Part shown: positions 12,701 through 26,221 of the stretch, piece by piece
Position numbering within the stretch: position 1 is the first letter of the stretch
Layout: each line of letters opens with the position of its first letter
Source: Nicotiana tabacum
Lineage: Eukaryota > Streptophyta > Magnoliopsida > Solanales > Solanaceae
Direction: 5' to 3'
NCBI RefSeq assembly: GCF_000715075.1
Contig: NC_134101.1
Location: forward strand, 152,749,584-152,813,583
DNA: 64,000 nt
Made by a program: the position numbers and the translations under genes
Notes under the pieces: generated by a model
What the model was told of the DNA's origin: nothing
Databases searched by the model: none
Seen by the model: only the letters and a program-made list of their open reading frames with translations

Positions 12701-14351
12701 TATTTGATCGATTACACAAATTATAACACATAACAATTACAGCAAATAAAAGCAATGATAGAATTGGACCAAATAAAAGGCTTGGTGGAGAAAGACAGAA
12801 TCAATCGACAACAATTGAAAAACCAATAAAACTACACTCAACAAAGTAAACAGAATAATCAAACCTAAAAACGGAACAAACAAGGAAGGGAAAATACCTC
12901 CAGAACTTGGAAACATGGACGATCCTGACTTGGACCCTAACTCGGACCATTTTCGAGGTCGAACGGACCTTAATCGAGTGTTCTCAACTGAGAACACTTC
13001 AACTAAAGTTGATTAGACCCCAAATCATCCTTTAACTTGGGACAGGTTTCAGCCTTTGGTCTTCTAGGGTTCTTGGGGGTTCGATTTGGGATTCGTCCAA
13101 CTCCAACATGATTTGAGCAGGACTAACATGGGATTTGGGTCGAGGGTAGGCTAGTGGACAATGTGTGTAGGTTTAGGTTGGCTTAGGTTTGGCACCTCCA
13201 CCAGGGGATCTTGTGGCGGCGCTAGGGTTCTTGGCTCAAAATTAAGATTCGAGTGACTGGGGTTAGATTCGAAGGAAGGGGAGGGTAGATTTGGGGAGAA
13301 GAGGTCAGGGCGGAGCTATGGTGTGAAGCTGGAGGCGTTTGGGTGAACTAGGGTTAGGGGGAAGTTCTTCGATCTAAGATTCGAAGAACTCGGGGATGAT
13401 TCGAAGGCGATGGAGTGGGGATTCGGAAAGAGGAGGGTGAGGGGGTTCTATGGTGTAATTTTGGGTCTGTTTGGACCACCGAAACTGCCGTGAGGCGATT
13501 TTCGGTGGGCGATGCACGGTGGTTGAAGGCGGCAGATCTATTTGGTCTCTGAAGCTCATAGACGAAGAGGTGGGGGGGGGGGTATGGCTTTGGGGGCGTG
13601 GGGTAAGGGATTGGACTTATATACGGAGGGGGTGTTTTAATCCTGGCCGTTGGATCAAGCCCGACCAACGGCCTGGATCAATTCATTTAACAGACACGAC
13701 ATCGTGTTGGAGTATTACTGGGGTGGGGTCGATCCGGGTGCAAGTGGGTCGGGCCAGGGAATGGGTAAGGGCAGAGTGATCTGGACCGTTGATCCAGTGA
13801 GATCAACAGCCCTGATCAGGGCTTCCCCAAAACGATGTTGTTTGGGTGTCCGGGCAAAAGGGATGTTTGGACTGGGCTGCAAAGGGGTTATTTTGGTTTG
13901 GTCCTGGTCTATTTAATTCAAAACTGGCCCAATCCGACTTTCTCTTTATTTCTTCCTTTTTCTATTTTCTTTTAATTCCTAATTACCAACTAAAAATCCT
14001 AATTATAAAATTGACAATTAGCTAAAATGTTAACTCTTAATAATAGCTATCACATGAAATTAATCATCAAATAAAGATGAAATCACTCGATTCGGACCTT
14101 AAATGAAAAGTACATATTTTTTGGTGATTTTCCATTTTTTTGTAAAACAAACCTGTTTAATTAATTCCTAAATTGTAAAATTAAATCCTAAATGCGCATG
14201 CAACACATATTTTTTTGTATTTTTCTTAATTAAAGTAGAAATAAACATGCACAGACAAAAAATACAAATAAATTACAAACGACACAAAACCATTTTATTT
14301 TGAATTTTTGTGGGAGTAGTTCTCATATAGGGCAAAAATCACGTGCTCACA
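9783..14351 (-). repeat. 5' LTR of the Ogre element
   Basis: The LTR is 4569 bp, bounded by TG and CA on both strands. Its minus-strand start reads TGTGAGCACGTGATTTTTGC and its end reads GGAGGTGTGACA, four bases before the primer site. It contains no convincing gene; the GC-rich stretch at about 13200-13900 has open frames on both strands but no recognisable domain. A diverged direct duplication lies at about 10150-10750. The boundary is inferred from the primer site and the copia junction because the partner LTR is not in the window. Confidence 0.82.
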
Positions 14352-15593
14352 GTTTCCTTGACCCTTTCAATATCAGTTTCAAATATCAACATGTCATCTA
14401 CATGTAGACAAATTAGAACACCAGAGTTTCCTTGAAATTTATTAAATATTCAAATATCACCATCACTAATTAAATAGCCATTAGAAATTATGATTTTTTA
14501 AAATTCGCATGTCATTGCTTTGGAGCTTGTTTTAATCCATATGAGATTTAAGAAGCTTACAAACTTTATGTTCCTGACCAGGAATGACAAAACATTCTAG
14601 TTGTTTCATGTAAACTTCTTCATCTGAATCTCCATTCAGAAATGCATTTTCACATCCATTTGATGAATTATCAATCCATGAACTGTTGCTAAAGCAATTA
14701 AAAGCTGAATGGATGTGATCCGATCTACTGGTGCAAGAGTATCAAAATAATCAGTATCTTTCATTTGAGTAAAACCTTTTGCCACCAAACGCACTTTGTA
14801 CTTATCTAAGTAGCATCAGCCTTCAACTTCTTCCTTAAAACCTATTTGCAGCCGATAGGTTTACATACAGGAGGAAGATGTGATAAAATCCACGTGTTAT
14901 TTGACATGATAGAATGCATTTCATCTTCAATAGCTTCACGCCAAAAAGTGGCATTATGTGAAGACATTGCTTCAGCATAAATTTCAGGATCTTTTCTATC
15001 AAATAGACTTAAAAATCAGGTCCAAAATCTCTTGGTTTGATTGATCAAGAAGTGCATCTTAGTTGACTTTTTTCCAATGATTCAACTACTTTTCTTTTAA
15101 GAGGAGGTTTAGAAGAACCTGTATCTTACTTTGGAGATCCTTCTTTCTTAGGAAAAATATGCTCAAAAAAGTTAGCATGTACCGATTCAACAATTGTGTA
15201 TGGACTTGGAGTTTTAAGATTTAAGAATCTATAAGCCTTACTGGTTAGAGAATAACCAATAAACGCACAATCAATTCCTCTATAGACAACCTTAGCCATA
15301 TGTTGATTTGGTAATTTAACATGAGCCAAACAACCCCATACTTTAAAATAATTAATATTTATCATTCGAATCTTTCAAAGTTCATAAGGTGATGTGACGA
15401 ATTTCTTAGAAGGAATTCGGTTTAAAATATGACAGACTGAAAATAAAGCTTCAGTCCACAAATTTCCAAGCACACCAGATCCATAAAGCATAGAATTAAC
15501 CATTTCTATGAAAGTCCTATTTTTTCTTTCAACTATATTATTTTGTTGTGGTGTATAGGACGTAGTCAATTATTTCTCAATACTTTCTCTTTT
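14352..15593 (-). pseudogene. Copia integrase end and reverse transcriptase part
   Basis: This continues the copia pol. It has TTSYTPQQNNIVERKNRTF with the integrase catalytic Glu (about 15505-15569), then the integrase C-terminal segment WGCLAHVKLPNQ and FIGYS (15126-15365). RT blocks follow in shifting frames (AEAMSSHNATFWREAI near 14945), ending with LHVDDMLIF at about 14385-14410, the RT catalytic site. The Ogre LTR begins immediately after. Multiple frameshifts and stops mean it cannot be functional. Confidence 0.82.
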
Positions 15594-18360
15594 TGTGACG
15601 ACTTGTCCAGTCTTCTCACGAGTTACCACTCTGTTTCCCCCATTTCTGCTTTTTATTGCTTTGTCTATCAGATCTATATGTGATCGGGTTGTTTGGCTCG
15701 GGTTCGGAAAGGATTTGGTAAGGTTTGAGACACTTAGCCTCTTTTGAGGAAGCTTAAGTCGGAAAAGTCAACCGAATGTTGACTTATGTGTTAGAGGGCT
15801 CGGATGTGAGTTCCAATGGTTTGGATAGCTTCGAGAGGTGATTTGAGACTTAGGAGCGTGATCGGAATGTGTTTTGGAGGTTCGGAGTAAATTTAGGCTT
15901 GAATTGGCTAAATTAGAATTTTTGCATTTTCCGGTTGATAGGTGAGATTTAGATATAGGGGTCAGAATGGAATTCTGAGAGTTGAAATAGTTCTGTTGTG
16001 TCATTTGGGATGCGTGTACAAAATTTCAGGTCATTCAGACGTGGTTTGGTTAGGTTTTTGATCAAAAGCGTAATTCGAAAGATTTTGGAAACTTAGGCTT
16101 GAATCCGATGTATTTTGATTGATTCGATGTTGTTTGAGGTGTTTTGAAGATTGGTATAAGTTTGAATGAGGTTATGGGATATGTTGGTATTTTTGGTTGA
16201 GGTCCCGGGGACCTCGGGGTGATTTCAGATGATTGACGGAAGGAATGGAAGTTTGAATGGCAGCTGAAGTTGGAAATCTACTATCATAACCGCATCTGCT
16301 GTTGGGAGGACGCAGGTGCGACCCCCACAAATGCAGAAAAGAGTCTCAGAAGCGAAAGCTGGTGAAGTTGGCAGGAACCGCAGAAGCGGTAGAAGAACCG
16401 CACCTGTGATGACGTAGGTGCGGGCTAGGCATCGCAGATGCGGAGCTGGGTGACTTAATTGAGGACCGCAAATGTGGTACCACAGAAGCGGGAATTTGGC
16501 CGTAGATGCGAAATCCCTGGGCCAGAAAGTATAAATTATTTCCTTCGCGATTTTTGAGTTATTCCACCATTTCTAAGTCGATATTGGAGTATTTTGGGCG
16601 ATTTTGAAGAGGGAATTCAAGAAAACTTCATTGAGGTAAGGATTTTGGACCTAAAACTCGTCCCTATGGTATTATTTTACGGATTAGAGCTGTAATTAAT
16701 GGAATTTAAGGGTTACAATTGGAGAAACTAGGGCTTGGTATTGGAGACTAGATTTGAGGATTTGAGGGACCATTTGTGGTCGGATTTTGGTACTTTTGAG
16801 ATGTATGAACTTGTGGGAAGAAAAGGAATCTATTAATGTAAAATTTATTGAATTCCGAGACATGTACCTGGGGGTCGGGTTTTGGTAATTTCGGGATTTA
16901 TGCTATAAATTGATTGTTTTCGCTTGGGCTTCGTTCCCTTAGCATATTTTGACGTCGTAATTCTGATTTTGGATAGATTCGACGCGAGTGGAGGCCGATT
17001 CGAGGGGAAAAGGCATCATGGGCTAGAGTTTGGACCGGATTGAGGTGAGTAATGATTGTAAATGATGTCATGAGGGTATAAACCCCGGATTGCACATCGT
17101 TGTGCTATATTGAGGTGACGCACACGCTAGATGACGAGCGTGGGGTCATGCACTGTTGGGGATTGTGACTTAGTCCATCCCGAATGACTACTTTACCGTG
17201 TATTTGACTGAAAACTATTTGCTATCATCATGTTTTGGGCTGAATGTCATATTTGGGCCTCGTGCCAACTATTTGAACCCTTAGGGGATTTTTATTGATA
17301 TTTCCTCACTGTTTTGACTTCATATTTGAACTCAGTCGTGTTATATTCTACTGTTTTCATAACTCAACCATGTTTACTCTGTTTAAACACTTAAATTATA
17401 ATTTAGGCTAAGTATCATGTTTTACTATTGCCCGAGTGGCTTATGAGATTCAGACTGAGTAAGGCCGAGGGCCAGTATTATGAGGATACACTGATTGTGA
17501 TTATGAGGCCGAGGGCCTGAGATTTGTTCGTCATGAGGTGGCTTGTTGATATGAGGCTGAGATCCTATGTGATTATGCCACGAGATGGCTTGATATTGCA
17601 CTTGGGACGTAAGGGGCCCCTCCAGGAGTCTGCACACCCCCAGTGAGCGCGGGTACCCATTATGATGTGAGATATAGCCCGAGGGGCTGGTGTTGTTCTA
17701 TGATATTGCCCGAGGGGCGATCCTTTATGTGTTTATCTTTCCTAGTTGCCTGTCATTTACCTGCTTAATTGTTGAAAAAGGTATTTCATAAAGTTTAAAC
17801 TAAACTAAAATAACTTTACATATCTTCACTGATTCACTGTTTTTACTGGTTTTTACTGCTTTATTATAGCCTGTAATGTGCCTTACGTGATTTCATATTT
17901 CTCAGTCTTTATTTATGACTATTACTCACTGACTTGGAGTACTCACTTTACTCCTTGCATCCCGTGTGCAGATCAGGCGCTGTTGATCCTGCTTGCGAGG
18001 GTTGAGAGCTCCCGGCAGATTTCGGAGTTCACGAGGTAGCTGCTCGGCATCCGCAGCCCCGTGTTTCTCCCCTTTTATCTCATTTCCTTTCCCTTATTAG
18101 TGATTCTGTAGTAGCTTTGTAGACTCTTCAGACTTGTATTAAATTGATAGATGTTCATGACTAATGACACCCCGGTATTGGACTATGTTAGGCTTATTTT
18201 CCGCAACTTTACTGTTTCATCCTATCTATCTGGGATAGTTAATGTGTTTAAGACTTACTTGCATTATCTTAACTGTTTAAAAATGAATTGGAAATGTGTC
18301 GGTTGGCCTTGTCTTCATAAAAGGCGCCATCACGGCCGGTTCGGGTTTAGGGTCATGACA
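15594..18360 (+). repeat. 5' LTR of the first chromovirus
   Basis: 2767 bp, starting TGTGACGACTTG and ending GGGTCATGACA directly before the primer site. It has a CG-rich cluster of CCGC/GCGG motifs at about 16270-16515. Small open frames inside it have no domain and mirror those in the 3' copy. Confidence 0.9.
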
Positions 18361-18361
18361 A

Positions 18362-18376
18362 GTTGGTATCAAAGCC
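18362..18376 (+). other. Primer binding site, initiator tRNA-Met type
   Basis: TTGGTATCAAAGCCT directly follows the 5' LTR; it matches the plant Met primer site TGGTATCAGAGC with one change. Confidence 0.8.
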
Positions 18377-18561
18377 TAGGTTACATAGGTCTCACGAGTC
18401 ATGAGCAAGTTTAGTAGAGTCTCGCAGATCGGTACATGGATGTCTTTATTTATCCTCGAGAGGCTGCTGAACCTTTAGGAAAAACTTCATATTTTTGAAA
18501 TTCCTGTTGTGCGAATCTATTAATCCAAGTACTAAACTTTTGTTATTCTATTCTCTCACAT

Positions 18562-21500
18562 ATGGTGAGGACACGCGCTATCGGTTAGGATGGATGACCA
18601 CCAGTACCACCAGCTACGGCCACTAGAGGTCGAGGACGCGGTCGTGGTCGCGGTAGGGGCAGAGGTGTTGCCCGCACAGTAGTTAGGGCAGCACCTGCAG
18701 ATCCACCAGCCTCCCCATTTCAAGATCAGGTCCTAGTTATGGATGCACCAGCTCAGGTACTAGTTGTGCCCATTGTGATTCCGAGTCTTCAGGATGACTC
18801 AGATTCTATTAGTTTGCATTGGCCTAGCTTAGGCAGTTTCAGTCACTATAGCCACAGCTACTTCTCAGGTCGGGGAGGCAATCAGACTCCTGCCGCTCAC
18901 ACACCTGAGCAGGTCGTGCAGGGACTTTAGATGTCGGGGGCACATCCAGCCCAGTCGGTTGTAGCCTCTCATTACTATATAGTTCCTGTCATGCCAGAGG
19001 ACGATCAGCGTAGGTTGGAGAGGTTTGGTAGACTTCAACCTCTGACCTTCAGTGGTGCAAAGGGCGAGGATGCCCAGGGTTTCTTGGATAAGTGTCAGAG
19101 GATGCTTCGTACAACGGGTATTTTGGAGACCAGCAGGGTCGCTTTCACTTCTTATCAGTTTTCTGGAGCTACACTCACTTGGTGGGAGACTTTTGAGAGG
19201 TGTAGGTTTGTTGGTGCAGCACCCCTTACTAGGCAGCAGTTCTCCATTCTCTTTTTGGAGAAGTATGTGACGCAATATGAGATGAGGTTCTCTGAGTTAG
19301 CTCGTCATGCGATTTGGTTAGTTCCGATAAATAGAGAGAGGATTAGGAGGTTTGTTGATGGCCTCAGTTATCAGCTTCGTATTCTCATGACCAGGGAGAG
19401 GGTGACTGGTACTACCTTTGAGGAGGTTGTAGACATTGCTCATGAGATTGAGTCAGTTTGTTGCTAGGAGCAAGAGGAAAGAGAGGCCAAGAGGCCTTGA
19501 GGATCTGGTAGTTATAGTGGTGCTCCTTCGAGAGATCAGTTTCAGCATGGCAGAGGCCGTCCATTCAGGAATGCTCAGCCAGCTCGCCCAGGTTATCATG
19601 GGGCATCATTGGGTCTTGGTTCTCACAGTTCTCATCAGGGACAGTCATCACTCGGTGCCCTTCCAGCTTAGAGTTCGTCCCGTGCTCCATCAGTTCAGGG
19701 CTCTTCTATGCCAGGTGCATCTGCTAGTCATTCCGATATGAGGGGTTCCCTTCAGTCCCCTTCTCCAGCACCTAGGAGTTGCTATGAGTGTGGAGAGATG
19801 GGTCATATGTGGAGGCAGTGCCCTCGTCATCTTGCGGGTCCATCTCAATAGATAGGTCAGCCATCAGCTTTAGCACCAGTTACTTCATCATCGCCCTCCC
19901 AGCTAGCTAGGAGTGGAGGTCAAACAGCTAGAGGTCATCCCAGAAGGGGAGGTCGATCAGATGGTGGTCAGTCCCGTTTAATGTTATTGCTTCTTATGCT
20001 ATTATTACAGGTATTGTTTAGTCTACCATAGAGATGACTCTGTATTATTTGATCCTGGTTCCACCTTTTCTTATGTGTCATCATACTTTGCTCGTTATTT
20101 GGGTACACCCCGTGAGTCTCTTGCTTCACCTATTTATGTATCTACCCCAGTTGGCGATACTGTTGCTATAGACCGTGTGTATCAATCGTGTGTGGTGACT
20201 ATTGAGGGTCTGGAGACCCGAGTGGATCTTTTATTATTGTGTATGGTGGATTTTGATGTTATTTTGGGCATGGATTGGCTATCTCTGTGTCGTGCTATTC
20301 TAGACCGTCATGCTAAGACAGTGACATTGGTTATGTCGGGTGTGCCACGGATTGAGTAGCGAGGTTTGACTAATTATGTTCCTAGTAGAGTAATCTCATT
20401 CTTGAACGCATAGTGTATGGTTGGGAAGGGTTGCGTTTCATATCTTGCCTTTGTGAGGGATGTCGGTGTAGAGACTCCCAGTATTGATTCTATTCCAGTT
20501 GTGAGGGATTTTCCCGATGTGTTTCCTGTAGACCTACCGGGCATGCCACCGAAATTGACCTGGTACTAGGCACTCAGCCCATTTCTATTCTGTCGTATCG
20601 TATAGCACCAGCGGAGTTGAAAGAGTTAAAGGAGAAGCTCCAGGAACTCCTTGATAAGGGGTTCATTAAGCCTAGTGTGTCACTTTGGGGTGCACCAGTT
20701 CTATTTGTGAAGAAGAAGGATGGCACTGTGAGAATGTGCATTGATTATAGGTAATTGAACAAAGTAACAGTTAAGAACAAGTATCATTTGCCTCGCATTG
20801 ATGATTTATTCGACCAGCTTCAGGGAGCAAGAGTGTTCTCCAAGATTGATCTCCGTTCAGGTTATCACTAGTTGAAAATCAAGGACTCAAATATTCTTAA
20901 GATGCCTTTCAGGACCCGATATGGTCATTATGAGTTCTTGGTGATGCCTTTTGGGCTGGCCAATGCCCCAGCAGCGTTCATGCATTTGATGAACAGCATG
21001 TTCCGGCCTTATCTCAACTCGTTTGTCATAGTTTTCATTGATGATATTCTGGTGTATTTGCGTAGTCAGGAGGAGCACGCAGAGCATTTGAGAGTTGTGT
21101 TGCAGAGATTGAGGGAGGAGAAGTTTTATGCAAAATTATCCAAGTGTGAGTTTTAGCTCAATTCAGTGGCTTTCTTGGGGCACGTGGTGTCCAGCGAGGG
21201 TATTCAGGTTGATCGAAGAAGATAGAGGCGCTTCAGAGTTGGCCCAAACCATCCTCAGCCACAGAGATTCGCAGCTTTCTTTGTTTGGCGGGCTATTATC
21301 GCTGGTTTGTTCAGGGATTCTCATTTATTGAATTTCCCTTAACCAAGTTGACTCAAAAGGGTGCTTCATTTGTATGGTCGGATGAGTGTGAGGAGAGCTT
21401 CCAGAAGCTCAAGACAGCCTTGACCATAGCTCTAGTGTTAGTTTTTCCATCAGCTTCAAGTTCATATACCGTGTATTGTGATGCTTCGAGAGTTGGTATT

Positions 21501-23420
21501 GGGTGTATATTGATGCAGGATGGTAGAGTTATTTCTTATGCTTTTCGTCAGTTGAAGCCCCATGAGAAGAACTACCCCGTTCATGATTTGGAGTTGGCTT
21601 CCATAGTTCACGCGTTGAAGATTTGGAGGCATTACTTGTATGGTGTGTCTTGTGAGGTATTTACTGATCATCGTAGCCTCCAGCACTTGTTCACGTAGAA
21701 GGATCTTAATTTGAGGCAGCAGAGATGGTTGAAGTTGCTAAAGGATTATGATATCACTATATTGTACTATACGGGGAAGGCCAATGTGGTAAATGATGCT
21801 TTGAGTCAAAAGGCGGTGAGTATGGAGAGTTTAGAATATGTTCCAGTTGGGGAGAGACCTCTTGCAGTTGATGTTCAAGCCTTGGCCAATCGGTTCGTGA
21901 GGTTAGATATTTTGGAGCCCAGTCGGGTATTGGTTTGTGTGATTTATCGGTCTTCCTTATATGATCGCAACAGAGAGCGCCAGTATGATGATCGCATTTG
22001 CTTGTCCTCAAGGACAGAGTTCAGCACGATGATGCCAGAGATGTGACCATTGGTGATGATGGGGTGTTAAGGATGCATGGCTGGATATGTGTGCCCAATG
22101 TAGATGGGCTTTGGGAGTTGATTCTGGAGGAGGCCCATAGCTCGCGGTACTCCATTCATCCGGGTGCCGCAAAGATGTATCAGGATTTAAGGCAGCATTA
22201 TTGCTGGAGAAGAATGAAGAAGGATATTGTGGGACTTGTAGCTCGATGTCTCAATTGTTAGCAGGTGAAATATGAGCATTAGAGACCAGGTGGCTTGCTT
22301 CAGCGGATGGATATTCCAGAGTGGAAGTGGGAGCGGATCACCATGGACTTTGTAGTTGGGCTCCCATGGACTTTGAAGAAGTTCGATGCCATTTGGGTGA
22401 TTGTGGATCGGCTGACTAAGTCGACACACTTCATTCCTGTATGTACTACCTATTCTTCAGAGCGGTTGGCGGAGATCTATATCCAGGAGATTGTTTGTTT
22501 GCTTGGTGTCCCAGCTTCCATCATTTCAGATAGGGGCACTCAGTTTACTTCACAAGTTTGGAGGTCTATGCAGCGAGAGTTGGGTACTCAGGTTGAGTTG
22601 AGCACATCTTTTCACCCTCAGACGGACGGGCAATTCGATCTCACATTCAGATATTCGAGGACATGTTGATTGACTTTAGAGGGTCATGGGATCAGTTTCT
22701 ACTGCTTGCAGAGTTTTCTTATAACAACAACTACTAGTCGAGTATTCAGATGGCTCCATATGAGGCTTTGTATGGGAGGCAGTGTAGATCTCCAGTTGGT
22801 TTGTTTGAACCGAGTAAGGCTAGGCTATTGGGGACAGACTTGGTGTAGGATGCTATAGAAATGGTGAAGGTACTTCAAGAGAGGCTTCATACAGCGCAGT
22901 CGAGGCAAAAGAGTTATGACGATCAGAAGGTTCGGGATGTGTCCTACATGGTTAGTGAGAAGGTTCTACTGAAGGGTTCACCCATGAAGGGTGTTATGAG
23001 GTTTAGGAAGAAGGGTAAATTGAGTCCTCGGTTCATTGGACCTTTTGAGGTGCTTCCAAGGATTGGGGAGGTGGTTTATGAGCTTGCTTTGCCACCCAGC
23101 TTGTCGAGTGTGCATCCGGTATTTCATGTTTCTATGCTCCGGAAGTATATTGGAGATCCGTCTCATGTTCTGGATTTCAGTACGGTTCACGTGGATGGTG
23201 ATTTGACTTATGATGTGGAGCCAGCAGCTATTTTTGGAGCGTCAAGTTTGAAAGTTGAGGTCAAAGGATATAGCTTCAGTGAAAGTGCAGTGGAGAGGTC
23301 GGCTCGTGGAGGAGGCTACCTGGGAGATCGAGCGGAAGATGCGGAGCAGATATCCTCACATGTTTGAGGCTTCAGGTATGTTACTTGACTCATTCGAGGA
23401 CGAACATTTATTTAAGAGGG
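18562..23420 (+). pseudogene. Chromovirus gag-pol (first copy), broken
   Basis: The plausible gag ATG at 18562 meets a stop eight codons later. The gag core is at 18931-19467 (RRLERFGRLQPLTFSG, TWWETF). It lacks a stretch after LFLEKYV that the sister element at 30500 has. The zinc knuckle is CYECGEMGHMWRQC (about 19780-19825), protease VLFDPGSTFSYVSSYFA (about 20040-20100), RT MCIDYR then FIDDILVY (about 21035-21060). RNase H has [11 protein letters not shown] (21465-21500), and the integrase zinc finger and core span 22190-22670. The chromodomain-like tail has WRGRLVEEATWE (about 23285-23325). Many in-frame stops, often where Gln is expected, plus frameshifts make it non-functional. Confidence 0.88.
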
Positions 23421-23425
23421 GAGGA
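23413..23425 (+). other. Polypurine tract
   Basis: AAGAGGGGAGGAT immediately precedes the 3' LTR and is the expected plus-strand priming site. Confidence 0.7.
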
Positions 23426-26221
23426 TATGACGACCCGGCCAGTCGTGTTACGAGTTACCGCTCTATTTCCCCTATTTCTGCTTCTTATTGCTTTGTCGAT
23501 CGGTTCTATACGTGATTGGGTTATTTGGATTGGGTTTAGAAAGGATTTGATAAGGTTTGAGACACTTAGTCTCTTTTGAGGAAGCTTAAGTTGGAAAAGT
23601 CAACCGGATGTTGACATATGTGTTAGAGGGATCAGATATGAGTTCCGATGGTTCGGGTAGCTTTGGGAGGTGATTTGAGACTTAGGAGCGTGATCGGAAT
23701 GTGTTTTGGAGGTCCGGAGTAGATTTAGGCTTGAATTGGCGAAATTGGGATTTTGGCGTTTTCTGGTTGATTGGTGAGATTTTGATATAGGGGTCGGAAT
23801 GGAATTTCGAGAGTTGTAGTAGTTCCATTGTGTCATTTGGGATGTGTGTGCAAAATTTCAGGTCATTCGGACGTGGTTTGGTTGGATTTTTTATCAAAAG
23901 CGTAATTCAGAAGATTTTGGAAACTTAGGCTTGAATCCGATGTGTTTTGGTTGATTCGATGTTGTTTGAGGTGTTTTGAAGGTTGGTATAAGTTTGAATG
24001 AGGTTATGGGATATGTAGGTGTTTTTGGTTGAGGTCCTGGGGGGCCTCGGGATGATTTCGGATGGTTGACGGAAGGAATGGAAGTTTGAATGGCAGTTGA
24101 AGTTGGAAATCTACTGTCATAACAGCATCTGCGGTTGGGAGGCCGTAGGTGCAAACCCCGCAGATGCGGAAAAGAGTCGCAGAAGCAGAAGCTGGTAAAG
24201 TTGGGAGGAACCGCAGAATCGGTAGAAGAACCGCACCTGCGATGGCGCAAGTGCGGGCTAGGCATCGCAGATGCGAAGCTGCGCGACTTAAGTGAGGACC
24301 GCAAATGCGGTTCAAGGACCGCAAATGCGGTACCGCAGAAGCGAGAATTTGGTCGCATATGCAAAATCCCTGGGCCAGAAGGTATAAATTGTTTCCTTCG
24401 CGATTTTTGAGTTATTCCACCATTTCTAAGTCGGTTTTGGAGCATTTTGGGCGATTTTGAAGAGGGAATTCAAGAGAACTTCATTGAGGTAAGGATTTTG
24501 AACCTAAAACTCGTTCCTATGATATTATTTCATGGATTAGAGCTATAATTAATAGAATTTAAGCGTTAAAATTGGGAAAACTAGGGCTTGGTATTGGAGA
24601 CCTAGACTTGAGGATGTGAGGGACCATTTGTGGTCAGATTTTGGTACTTTTGATATGTATGAACTCGTGGGGAGATAAGGAATCTATTGATGTAAAATAT
24701 ATCGAATTCCGAGACGTGGGCGGGGGGTCGGGTTTTGGTAATTTCAGGATTTATGCTATAAATTGATTATTTTCGCTTGGGCTTCGTTCCCTGAGCATAT
24801 TTTGACGCCGTGATTCTGATTTGGATAGATTCAATGCGAGTGGAGGGTAATGATTCGAGGGGAAAAGGCATCGCGGGCTAGAGTTTGGACCGGATTGAGG
24901 TGGGTAATGATTGTAAATGATGTCGTGAGGGTATGAAACCCCGGACCGCACATCGTTATGCTATATTGAGGTGACGCACACGCTAGATGACGAGCGTGGG
25001 GTCGTGCACTGTTGGGGATTATGACTTAGTCCATCCCGAATGACTATTTTACCGCGTATTTGACTGAAAACTATTTGCTATCATCATGTTTTGGGCTGAA
25101 TGCCATATTTGGGCCTCGTGCCAACTATTTGAACTCTTAGGGGATTTTTATTGATATTTCCTCACTGTTTTGACTTCATATTTGAACTCAGTCATGCTAT
25201 ATTTTACTGTTTTCATAACTCAGCCATGTTTATCTGCTTAAATACTTAAATGATATTTTAAATGATAATTTGGGCTGAGCATCATGTTTTACTGTTACCC
25301 GAGTGGCTTATGAGATTTTGACTGAGTAAGGACGAGGGCCTGTATTATAAGGATATACTGATTGTGATTATGAGGCCGAGTGCCTGAGATTTGTACACCA
25401 CGAGGTGGCTTGTTGATATGAGGCCTTTGTGATTATGCCACGAGATGTCTTGATATTGCGCTTGGGCCGTAAGGGGCCCCTCTAGGAGTCTGCACACCCC
25501 CAGTGAGCGCGAGTGGCCATTGTGATGTGAGATATAGCCCAAGGGGCTGGTGTTGTTCTATGATATTACCGAGGGGCGATCCTTTATGTATTTATCTTTC
25601 CTAGTTGCATGTCATTTACCGCTTAATTGTTCAAAAAGACATTTCATAAAGTTTAAACTGAACTAAAATGACTTTATATATCATCACTGATTCACTGTTT
25701 TTACTGGTTTTTACTGCTTCATTATAGCCTATAATGTGCCTTACGTGATTTCATATTTCTCAGTCTTTATTTATTATTATTACTCACTGAGTTGGAATAC
25801 TCACTTTACTTCCTGCACCCCGTGTGCAGATTCAGGCGTTGCTGATCCTGCTTGCGAGGGTTGTGAGCTCCCGGCAGATTTTGGAGTTCATGAGGTAGTT
25901 GCTCGGCGTCCGCAACCCCGTGCTTCTCCACTTTTATCTCATTTCCTTTCCCTTATTAGTGATTTTGTAGTTGCTTCGTAGACCCTTCAGAACTTGTATT
26001 AAATTGATAGATGCTCATGAATGGTGACACCCCGGTATCGGACTGTGTTGGGCTTATTTTTCACAACTTTACTGTTTCATCTTATCTATTTGGGATAGTT
26101 AATGTGTTTAAGACTTACTTGCATTATCTTAACTGTTTGAAAATGAATTGGAAATGTGTCGGCTGGACTTGTCTTCACGAGAGGCGCCATCACGACCGGG
26201 TTCGGATTTAGGGTCGTGACA
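23426..26221 (+). repeat. 3' LTR of the first chromovirus
   Basis: 2796 bp, direct repeat of 15594-18360. It starts TATGACGACCC, so the usual TG has decayed to TA, and it ends GGGTCGTGACA before the target duplication. The CG-rich cluster recurs at about 24110-24370. Confidence 0.9.

Larger units (their letters stand above)
1..14351 (-). mobile_element. Ogre/Tat-lineage Ty3/gypsy retrotransposon, 5' part
   Basis: Read on the minus strand the order is a 4.6 kb LTR, a tRNA-Arg-like primer site, a leader, an extra ORF1, gag-protease, a short intron, then RT, RNase H, a second RNase H and the first part of integrase, which runs off the left edge. Extra ORF1, giant LTR, Arg primer, an intron before RT and dual RNase H are together the known hallmarks of Ogre elements of the Tat lineage. 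The element sits inside a copia element, cutting it just after its RT HVDD motif at 14352. The second LTR and the second target duplication lie outside the window. All coding parts carry stops, so it is a dead copy. Confidence 0.9.
15594..26221 (+). mobile_element. Ty3/gypsy chromovirus (Tekay-like), full structure, degenerate
   Basis: The element spans 10.6 kb and is bounded by a perfect 5-bp target duplication (ctttt at 15589-15593 and 26222-26226). It has two LTRs of about 2.77 and 2.80 kb, a tRNA-Met-type primer site, gag-protease-RT-RNase H-integrase order, a chromodomain-like C-terminus and a polypurine tract before the 3' LTR. A hand comparison of the first ~115 LTR bases shows about 20 differences, so it is not recent. 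Tekay/Del assignment is inferred from LTR size and the chromodomain. Confidence 0.9.

Noticed and set aside
13354..13916. Open frames on both strands in a GC-rich part of the Ogre LTR
   Set aside because: Low-complexity proline- or glycine-rich products inside an LTR, no recognisable domain, both strands open because of composition.
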